Below are positions 32,753 through 38,343 of a DNA stretch of 38,343 nt, piece after piece. The DNA is taken from positions 1 to 38,343 of the IMG/VR virus record IMGVR_UViG_3300035698_020015, one strand, 5' to 3'. A model generated the notes under the pieces. That model made no database searches and was not told where the DNA came from. It saw only the letters and a list, made by a program, of their open reading frames with translations. Position 1 is the first letter of the stretch; every line of letters starts with the position of its first letter. A program made the position numbers and the translations under genes. The DNA comes from a virus.

Positions 32753-33766
32753 TTATCCAGCGTTCTCAGCAGCGATCAAACAGCCGCGAGACACGGAATA
32801 GATCGGATCATCAGGACGGATGACGGCACCGACATCGACATTTAGCTTAGTTCCCATGAGTAATTTACTAAACAAGGTATCAAACCCCGGAGGACTTGCA
32901 GTGCCTCCTGCCACAATGACATCAATCGGAGTATCGATACGAGCTTTCTTGTCTTTGTTGGCTTCAAGACCCTTTTTGATGCCACCAATGGTCTTCTCAA
33001 TCATCAGTTCATACTGAGTCTTAATGGCTCGTTCCACCAAGTTGTTGGGCTCTTGTCCCAAATCGATCTTGTGCTTTTCTTTATTGATGAAAGCAATAGT
33101 TTCTCCAGTGGCCTTGGACGATTGCTTATCAATCCAGTCGCCAGAATTTACGAGCGAGAAACTGAAAACTTCCGCACCGTAAAGCGAGAATGCCACATTG
33201 ACCATACCGGCACCACAACTTACGCCAATGCCTGTGAACATCTTGTCAGCAAGTTCTGAGTAAACCAGTGCCATACCTTCGTTGATAGGTCTTGCGTCAA
33301 CCATATAGCCTGCGTCCGACTTATATGCCTTGAAAATGGCTTCAAGAAGCTTGCGGTGATAATCGGCATCAGTTTCTTGGTTGACGGCATTGGCTGGAAC
33401 GCTGTAGTAAAGAAGTTCTTTATCATGTGTGACATTGTCCAAAAGACTGTGCATCATAATGTTCATGATCTGGAATGCGTCTTTTTCTTCTGGGTTGACA
33501 CAACCATTCTTCATGGGTCGTTTGAGAACTAGTTGATTCATGGTGTATGCCATGTTGATGGCAGCTTCGCCTAGAGCATAAGCCTTGTTGGCGTCTTCGC
33601 GATGGATAAGAGGAACTCCAGCTTTCTTCATCATGTTGAACACAAACTCATTCTCTAGCTCCATCTCCAAAAATGCATTTACTTCCCTTTTGTACACCAA
33701 ATCGCCAGTGTTGTTGCGTTTGCATGTCACGAGGTTGTATGTTCCGCAGTCAAATCCTATTGCCAT
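32753..33766 (-). CDS. Actin/Hsp70-fold ATPase (ParM/MreB-like)
   Basis: 337 residues. Phosphate-1 motif FDCGTYNLVTC at 5-15, phosphate-2 motif GVSCGAGMVNVAFS at 181-194, adenosine motif VIVAGGTASPPGF at 283-295, and conserved SGDWID (208-213) in between. The size matches plasmid ParM filament proteins (about 320), which push DNA apart. In a phage it might move or segregate genomes or place replication centres. No partner gene of ParR type is identified. AGGAG lies 7 bases before the ATG. Fold is secure; filament-forming role is inference. Confidence 0.87.
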   Translation of the reverse strand: MAIGFDCGTYNLVTCKRNNTGDLVYKREVNAFLEMELENEFVFNMMKKAGVPLIHREDANKAYALGEAAINMAYTMNQLVLKRPMKNGCVNPEEKDAFQIMNIMMHSLLDNVTHDKELLYYSVPANAVNQETDADYHRKLLEAIFKAYKSDAGYMVDARPINEGMALVYSELADKMFTGIGVSCGAGMVNVAFSLYGAEVFSFSLVNSGDWIDKQSSKATGETIAFINKEKHKIDLGQEPNNLVERAIKTQYELMIEKTIGGIKKGLEANKDKKARIDTPIDVIVAGGTASPPGFDTLFSKLLMGTKLNVDVGAVIRPDDPIYSVSRGCLIAAENAG

Positions 33767-33774
33767 GATTGCTC

Positions 33775-34014
33775 CTATTTTCCAAAATCTTCAAGCTTCA
33801 ACCCAGTCGAGAAATCGGGAATAAAAGGCTCGACATCCTCGTTATCCTCGCCTTCCTCATGCTTACGTTGTTGGACCTGTACGTCGGCATTAGCTGACGA
33901 CGCAGTCACGTGACCATCGATGGTCACGTTGATGTTTAAGGTAATTTCCAATTCCCCATCACGAGGAACCACTCGTACCTTAGTCTGTGTTGTAGGTCTT
34001 ACATGTTGAACCAT
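33775..34014 (-). CDS. Small unknown protein before the actin-like gene
   Basis: 79 residues: a beta-rich basic N-terminal half (VRVVPRDGELEITLNINVTI) and an acidic second half (EEGEDNEDVEPFIPDF). No ribosome binding site; TATATA lies 8 bases before the ATG. Only 8 bases separate it from the actin-like gene, so they are one operon and a helper/adaptor role is thinkable. A 22-base palindrome lies inside it. Confidence 0.62.
   Translation of the reverse strand: MVQHVRPTTQTKVRVVPRDGELEITLNINVTIDGHVTASSANADVQVQQRKHEEGEDNEDVEPFIPDFSTGLKLEDFGK
33908..33929. repeat. 22-base perfect palindrome in the small gene before the actin-like ATPase
   Basis: Both strands read identically from 33908 to 33929 (outer ACGTGACC, centre ATCGAT). 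It lies about 140 bases before the actin-like gene. Possible protein binding site. Confidence 0.6.
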
Positions 34015-34033
34015 ATCACAAGTATATAGAGTC

Positions 34034-35032
34034 CTAAGAAGACCATTTCTCTAACATGAGGTCTACCTTTTGCATGATGTCGCTTACGGTGATCTCGGTT
34101 AGACACGGCTTAGGATGGTTCTTGGTTTTTGGACAAGGACCCCAGTTGTAACACGGGCCACAAGTCCAATCACGGTCTAGGCTTCTGTGTTTCTGCACCA
34201 AAAAGAAATCGAAGTATTTGCCATAAATAATACCATCGGCAAATGTGAATATGCCCACGAGAGGTTTTCCCATTCCACCCGCAGCATGGAATGCGGCACT
34301 ATCGACACTAATCACATAATCCGCTTGATTGATGATCGCAAGCCACTGTCTCAAGTTCACTCCCGAAATTACAGGTATGTCATTCTTCAGAAATGGATAG
34401 ATGGGCTTTGTGTGAAGTCCAAAGACAAACTTGCCGCGATCATGTAAGCCTTTGGTCATTCCCATTAGTTGATGTTCTAGAAGATCTTTATTGCTCATGG
34501 CAGAGATTGGAGCCACAACCACACTGGGTCCACTTCTGTTTCTATGGCTCTCAATCAACCTTCTGCCTTCTCGCTTTTCCTCTTCTGTTAATTGGAAATG
34601 CATGTTGTGTTGGGTTAATGTGACTCCACAATGTTGAGCCCAAATGTCACTTCTGTGGAGATCTGAGTAGGGAGCCATCTTCATCTCGTATCGACCACAG
34701 GCAGTCGTGGTTACATAGGATGACATATAGTTGTTTCTGTTGCACTCTTCCACGCCCAGAATGCGATCTATAAATGGATGGTCTTTGACAGCATCGTGGT
34801 AGATTTTTAGGCAAGCGAAGTGAAGTTCTATATCGGGAGCGAGAATCTTGAAGTCCTCGAATATCATTCGATGCATCAGGGCATCTCCAAGTCCGCCAAC
34901 ACCTCGGATGACAATCACCTTGTTCCTCTTCTCGTAGAAATCAACGATCTTAAGGGATCGTTGGCTCTGAGGAGACTTGTTGCGTTCGATGCGTTTCCTG
35001 AGACTTGTGGCTGGTGTGGAGATTACTGGCAT
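34034..35032 (-). CDS. GT9/heptosyltransferase-like glycosyltransferase
   Basis: 332 residues. Family features: N-terminal Rossmann start VIVIRGVGGLGDALMH at 39-54, the middle VVVAPISAMSNK, and the C-terminal donor site DYVISVDSAAFHAAGGMGKPLVGIF at about 240-265. A Cys-rich tail (DWTCGPCYNWGPCPK) is added after the GT-B core, perhaps metal-binding. GT9 enzymes move heptose or similar sugars. AGGTGAG precedes the ATG inside the preceding gene's end (10-base overlap). Likely modifies host surface or virion sugar. Confidence 0.87.
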   Translation of the reverse strand: MPVISTPATSLRKRIERNKSPQSQRSLKIVDFYEKRNKVIVIRGVGGLGDALMHRMIFEDFKILAPDIELHFACLKIYHDAVKDHPFIDRILGVEECNRNNYMSSYVTTTACGRYEMKMAPYSDLHRSDIWAQHCGVTLTQHNMHFQLTEEEKREGRRLIESHRNRSGPSVVVAPISAMSNKDLLEHQLMGMTKGLHDRGKFVFGLHTKPIYPFLKNDIPVISGVNLRQWLAIINQADYVISVDSAAFHAAGGMGKPLVGIFTFADGIIYGKYFDFFLVQKHRSLDRDWTCGPCYNWGPCPKTKNHPKPCLTEITVSDIMQKVDLMLEKWSS

Positions 35033-35478
35033 GTCTCACCTAAGAGATCATTGACGTGACATGTGTAATATGCATCTCCATAATCGAGACGGATGATTAT
35101 TTTCAATTCAAGTATGCGTCTTTCTACCACGATAATGCTTCCAGTTATGGCGTCGATATCCCATTTTTCAAACGTATCTCCGTATGGTCCCAAGAGTGAA
35201 ATAGATCCATACTCAAGACGCGGAACTGCATAACGTATTGATTGTACAACTTTATCAACAACAACATCACCACTAACCTCTTCAGAGTAGATCATATGTC
35301 GAATTATGGTCAGGCGTGACTGACTTGGTCTGCTTTCTGGCTTGACAAAAATAGCCATTTGAACTTCGCCACGATTGTCTAATCCTTCAAAGTACCAACG
35401 CAGTTTGTGTGAATTGAATTCTTGAGAAACTTGTCCACAAGGAGAAAGGGCTTGCGTGTTTATACTGTTCATGTCCAT
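35023..35478 (-). CDS. Unknown protein
   Basis: 151 residues, beta-rich (RWYFEGLDNRGEVQMAIFV, VVERRILELKIIIRLDYGD). No family recognised. CTATTTTAAGGC directly precedes the ATG at 35478: either a leaderless promoter, or AAGG serving the next ATG (35472). Coupled to the glycosyltransferase by a 10-base overlap. Confidence 0.65.
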   Translation of the reverse strand: MDMNSINTQALSPCGQVSQEFNSHKLRWYFEGLDNRGEVQMAIFVKPESRPSQSRLTIIRHMIYSEEVSGDVVVDKVVQSIRYAVPRLEYGSISLLGPYGDTFEKWDIDAITGSIIVVERRILELKIIIRLDYGDAYYTCHVNDLLGETCQ

Positions 35479-35501
35479 GCCTTAAAATAGTATGAGCGCA
35501 T

Positions 35502-35533
35502 AAAAAAGGGAGCCATCCGCAAGAATGGCTCCC
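35502..35533 (-). terminator. Rho-independent terminator after the virion-type gene
   Basis: A 9-bp perfect stem (GGGAGCCAT at 35508-35516, complement at 35525-35533) is followed on the minus strand by T6 (35502-35507). Confidence 0.88.
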
Positions 35534-35575
35534 TGTATGTATTACTCCGTCTTTTTAAGTCAAATCATCGTTGCT

Positions 35576-36184
35576 TTAGCTAGTTGCTACTGAACGAACA
35601 GATGCGATCCAAGCGTAGCTGGAACCGGCTGTATCAGATTTCAGTCGCAGTGCTGTAATTGCAAGGTCGCCTTGGTTGAAAATCTGTGTTTCTTCACCAG
35701 CCAACTGGAAGGTGACATTAGTGTCTCCATTCAACTCGCCATTGACAACGGCTGTTGAGTCGAGGTTCTGTACCTGCAAGAATCGAGCCGCTCCACCATA
35801 GGTGGTTACGAAATCAACTACTGTGTCAGTGTAAAGTACGGTCAGAGTACCGTCAGTACCAGCAGCAAATGTATTCTCTTCAGGAATGTCACTGTAAACG
35901 CTGCCGTCATCAGTCTCAACGTTGATGAAAGCGAAATCAAGAGCAACCTGCGGATAAGCAAATCTCTTCCAGTAGTTGCAATCAGTGAAAGTTTCTCCGT
36001 CCTTCAAAAGACGGTAAGTGCTATTAGGGCCAGCGACAAAAATCTGGCGTTGTAGCGATACATCTTCTTGGCTACCAAGTTGACCGTAGGTAGCGGAAGT
36101 TCCGGCTGAAAGTGGATGAGTCGAAGGATCAAGGTCCATGAGACCTTGCTTGATGTTTTGTAGTTGTACTTTGAATACCGACAT
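35576..36184 (-). CDS. Probable virion protein with own terminator
   Basis: 202 residues, Thr/Val/Ala/Gly-rich, almost all beta: SATYGQLGSQEDVSLQRQIF, NVTFQLAGEETQIFNQG, ending in SSYAWIASVRSVATS. No membrane part or enzyme motif. GGAG lies 6 bases before the ATG, and a strong terminator follows, so it is a single-gene unit made in quantity like the capsid. It could be a capsid decoration or tail/baseplate protein. No family recognised with confidence. Confidence 0.72.
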   Translation of the reverse strand: MSVFKVQLQNIKQGLMDLDPSTHPLSAGTSATYGQLGSQEDVSLQRQIFVAGPNSTYRLLKDGETFTDCNYWKRFAYPQVALDFAFINVETDDGSVYSDIPEENTFAAGTDGTLTVLYTDTVVDFVTTYGGAARFLQVQNLDSTAVVNGELNGDTNVTFQLAGEETQIFNQGDLAITALRLKSDTAGSSYAWIASVRSVATS

Positions 36185-36224
36185 GTTAACTCCAAATACT
36201 TTTTGGTTCTCCGTCCGTCATAAA

Positions 36225-36836
36225 TTATCTATGCAAAACTTCTCCATTTGAAAATAGCATTTTGTATAAACGGGTACCAAGCCCTGTGGGATATAGTTTA
36301 GTTGGTATTCCTTGAGCCCCTGCTTCGAACAAAGACACGGACTCAACCCCCATAACAAGATCAGAATTTTCTATATCGGTATCAACTTCGGGTTCCCATC
36401 CTTGTTCTTTGGCAAGTTTTTCTAAACCTTTGATTTGTTCAGTAGTCAAAGACTCAGTTGGTTGAAAACCCTTAGACACAATCACACAACGACTGGTTGT
36501 TCTTTCTTTAATTGGCAAACCTGTGTTCAAATTTTTGATGCCAGACTCTACCAGCAAATCCTCAACAGGATGGGTTTTTCCATTGAATCTAACCTCGCGA
36601 ATATAAGCGTATGACTTTCTTTCTACCTTAATCCTTGATATTTTCAAGATTGGGCCTGAATCTTTAAGAAGGTGAGTTTTATCATCTTTACAACCGAGGC
36701 ATATGTTCAGTCCCGTAAAATGATTCTCCAACATTGGCTTTAGAAGCCTTAATTGCACCAAATACTCATCCGAATAACCAAAATAGCACAGGCAGTAATT
36801 GTTCTTGATTTTGGAGTATTGCTCGAAACCTATCAT
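36225..36836 (-). CDS. Possible glycosyltransferase-related protein
   Basis: 203 residues. The end (SDLVMGVESVSLFEAGAQGI) is like the C-terminal donor site of GT-B enzymes, where a polar residue and a Glu hold the nucleotide, but the N-terminal domain is short and Cys-rich (NICLGCKDDK). It has no ribosome binding site; the ATG directly follows ATACTTTAATATAGT. Divergent from the gene at 36850 with only 13 bases between. Call tentative. Confidence 0.55.
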   Translation of the reverse strand: MIGFEQYSKIKNNYCLCYFGYSDEYLVQLRLLKPMLENHFTGLNICLGCKDDKTHLLKDSGPILKISRIKVERKSYAYIREVRFNGKTHPVEDLLVESGIKNLNTGLPIKERTTSRCVIVSKGFQPTESLTTEQIKGLEKLAKEQGWEPEVDTDIENSDLVMGVESVSLFEAGAQGIPTKLYPTGLGTRLYKMLFSNGEVLHR

Positions 36837-36849
36837 ACTATATTAAAGT
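36837..36849. promoter_or_regulatory. 13-base divergent start region, likely two leaderless promoters
   Basis: The whole gap between two divergent ATGs is ACTATATTAAAGT; its complement ACTTTAATATAGT is nearly the same. Each side has a TATA-like box 5 bases before its ATG and no ribosome binding site. Confidence 0.55.
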
Positions 36850-37131
36850 ATGAGCAGTATAAAACAGAAAGCACAATTTGGAGCCCAGACGCTCCTTGAG
36901 TTCTTTGAACAATTCGGAGATAGCGTCGAAGGACGTTTGTTACTGGATATTGTGCTGGAGGGAATCAAAAATGAAGAGGCTTTATTTGTATTTGGCAAGC
37001 AGGAGCAAGCAGGGCATCAAAATGGTGACAGTGCTCCAGAGCGAAGAAGCAGTGAACAGCAAGTTACACAACGTAGAGAATCTGAACCTCCCTCAGACAT
37101 GGCAAAGACAGATCGCCCAGATTATCCATGA
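36850..37131 (+). CDS. Unknown small protein, leaderless start
   Basis: 93 residues: a helical N-terminal half (AQTLLEFFEQFGDSVEGRLL) and a polar Gln/Arg/Ser-rich second half that may be disordered. The second half shares DNA with the next frame (161 bases). The N-terminal half looks like real protein and the no-RBS TATA pattern supports the start; the end is less sure. Confidence 0.6.
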   Translation: MSSIKQKAQFGAQTLLEFFEQFGDSVEGRLLLDIVLEGIKNEEALFVFGKQEQAGHQNGDSAPERRSSEQQVTQRRESEPPSDMAKTDRPDYP

Positions 37132-37330
37132 CAACCGTATGCTCTATGAGCCCCGCATGGAAACTGCCACCAGCTACAAGGAACTCAGAGGTCGCCTAGA
37201 AGGTCACGGGTATACCAATCTGCCTTCCTCTGTGGCATCCATGCTTCATATGCAAGGTTACAGTAAGGCACCAATGGCAGACACAAGCTCTTGTAAAATC
37301 AGAAAGACAATGATCAGAAAGAAAGGCTAA
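36971..37330 (+). CDS. Unknown protein overlapping the previous frame
   Basis: 119 residues from ATG at 36971, with GGAGGG about 8 bases upstream; 37022 is a second possible start. Helical, basic protein (QTWQRQIAQIIHDNRMLYE, KELRGRLEGHGYTNLPSS). The stop overlaps the ATG of the glycosyltransferase-like gene (TAATG). No family recognised. Confidence 0.6.
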   Translation: MKRLYLYLASRSKQGIKMVTVLQSEEAVNSKLHNVENLNLPQTWQRQIAQIIHDNRMLYEPRMETATSYKELRGRLEGHGYTNLPSSVASMLHMQGYSKAPMADTSSCKIRKTMIRKKG

Positions 37331-38199
37331 TGATGGACGAATGCAAAGATCGCCTCGACGATCCCCGAATGGAATACTACAAACATGTCTATCAGAATAG
37401 TGAGCGATGGTCGCCAGACAAAGGTTCCTTAGAAGGAAAGACGGTTATTGTCTATGGAGAGCAGGGCTATGGGGACATCATTCAGTTCGCCCGGTACTTG
37501 CCTGTACTCAAGGAATGTGGCTGTAAGGTGCTCTATCACTGCCCAAAACCGCTTCACCGGCTCTTTGAGTGCTTGGACGTGGGTTTGATCGATAAAGACA
37601 ATCCAGATGTGCCAGAGCACGATTTCAACATTATGTCGATGAGTCTGCCATTCGTTTTGGATCAACCAAAGACTAAAGATTATCCATATCTTCGCGTGGA
37701 AGAAAAAGCCGATCTCGGAGATGACCCAGATATCAAGAAGATTGGCATCTGCTGGGAAGGTGGTGCCAACAATCCATTGAATGAATATCGCAATTGCCCT
37801 CTGGAATATTTCAAAGTGCTGGAGTGCCCATACACAAAACTAATCATGCTTCAGAAGGAAATCACAGATCCAAGGTTGCTAGAGAAATGCAATGACATGG
37901 ATCTGTATGGACATGAGGTAGACGATTTCTACGATACAGCCACAGTTATTAACTCTTTGGATATGGTTGTTACTGTGGATACGGCTGTATTGCATTTATC
38001 TGGAGCATTGAATAAACTCACATACGCTATATTGAATGTAGAACATGACCCTCGTTGGGATGTCGACACTTGGTATCCAAGTGTTGTTTGTGTAAAAGTC
38101 AAAGAACACAACAATTGGCAAGCGGCTTTCAGGACTATTGTTGAAATGTGTACAGGAATTAACAAAAACATCGAAGACGATTTGGTTAATGAAATATGA
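37330..38199 (+). CDS. Glycosyltransferase-like protein (GT9/TPR-associated type)
   Basis: 289 residues. TVIVYGEQGYGDIIQFARYL at 38-57 is the GDxxQF strand-loop typical of sugar transferases related to GT9 and to the catalytic part of bacterial TPR glycosyltransferases; KKIGICWEGGANN (about 136-148), NEYRNCPLEYFKVL and SLDMVVTVDTAVLHLSGAL (about 210-228, donor site) follow in the usual order. GT-B fold. With the enzyme at 34034 it suggests sugar modification of host or virion. Coupled to the previous gene by TAATG. Confidence 0.82.
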   Translation: MMDECKDRLDDPRMEYYKHVYQNSERWSPDKGSLEGKTVIVYGEQGYGDIIQFARYLPVLKECGCKVLYHCPKPLHRLFECLDVGLIDKDNPDVPEHDFNIMSMSLPFVLDQPKTKDYPYLRVEEKADLGDDPDIKKIGICWEGGANNPLNEYRNCPLEYFKVLECPYTKLIMLQKEITDPRLLEKCNDMDLYGHEVDDFYDTATVINSLDMVVTVDTAVLHLSGALNKLTYAILNVEHDPRWDVDTWYPSVVCVKVKEHNNWQAAFRTIVEMCTGINKNIEDDLVNEI

Positions 38200-38318
38200 A
38201 TGAAGAAGACAGAATATTCACTCATTGCGAGCCGGAAGCCCCTACTTTCGTAGAAAGTTTATCTGTCGTAGATCGTGAGCGAAGCGAACGAGCAAGGCAG
38301 ATAAACCCTTTAGGGTAG
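38196..38318 (+). CDS. Possible 40-residue ORF with structured 3' end
   Basis: Starts in an ATGA overlap with the glycosyltransferase-like gene and ends at TAG 38316-38318. Hydrophilic; no known family. The second half holds a 9-bp inverted repeat, so the region may work as RNA instead. Confidence 0.35.
   Translation: MNEEDRIFTHCEPEAPTFVESLSVVDRERSERARQINPLG
38257..38306 (+). repeat. 9-bp inverted repeat with 32-base loop
   Basis: GTTTATCTG (38257-38265) pairs with CAGATAAAC (38298-38306). The loop has a smaller TCGT/ACGA pairing and a repeated GCGAA pattern. CCCTTTAGGG follows. Perhaps a structured RNA or terminator; the window ends soon after. Confidence 0.45.
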
Positions 38319-38343
38319 TGGGTAAGGCGAGTCATAGGAATAA

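Overview
The window looks like part of the genome of a tailed phage (Caudoviricetes) with a T4-type head. No cellular housekeeping genes, rRNA or tRNA genes were seen. Genes are tightly packed on both strands with many ATGA/TAATG overlaps, and the only gap near 200 bases holds a terminator. The host cannot be read from the sequence. By eye the DNA is moderately AT-rich. The size and content suggest a large myovirus, probably environmental.

Left third (1-15.8 kb), mostly minus strand: the T4-like packaging and head block in the order terminase large subunit (13904-15733), portal (8615-11209), a 577-residue protein in the gp67/gp68 position, prohead protease gp21, core/scaffold gp22 and major capsid protein gp23 (1555-3003). 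The order 17-20-(67/68)-21-22-23 is kept, but the tail genes 18 and 19 that T4 has between terminase and portal are absent. The block is riddled with homing-type elements: an EDxHD/Vsr-like endonuclease next to the capsid gene (running off the left edge), a T5orf172/GIY-YIG-like endonuclease after the portal, an intein inside the portal, a 53-residue chimeric remnant before the portal, and a repeat-bearing PD-(D/E)XK-like endonuclease after the terminase. Small accessory genes here include a 2H phosphoesterase that could be an anti-CBASS protein.

Middle (15.8-26 kb), mixed strands: a plus-strand group with a membrane-anchored M28 peptidase, a LAGLIDADG endonuclease, a CYTH-domain protein and unknowns, then a HExxH metalloprotease, a very acidic Asp-repeat protein, a virion-type protein and a trypsin-like protease with an N-terminal membrane segment. 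Three peptidases besides the prohead protease is unusual for a phage.

Replication/repair patch (25.8-28.8 kb): three small minus-strand genes (one probably a PD-(D/E)XK nuclease) and a Cas4/RecB-like Fe-S nuclease, divergent from a TOPRIM DNA primase.

Right part (28.9-38.3 kb): a large repeat-rich probable virion protein, a duplicated-domain protein, an actin/Hsp70-fold ATPase, two GT9/heptosyltransferase-like proteins, a possible third glycan-related protein, and a probable virion protein with its own terminator.

Regulation: most genes have a clear GGAG-type ribosome binding site. About nine lack one and instead have a TATA-like box 5-9 bases before the ATG, which suggests leaderless transcripts from a phage-type promoter. 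Seven strong hairpins look like terminators or processing sites. Several starts were moved downstream of the longest open frame because the ribosome binding site or promoter pattern supports the internal ATG; this is noted gene by gene.
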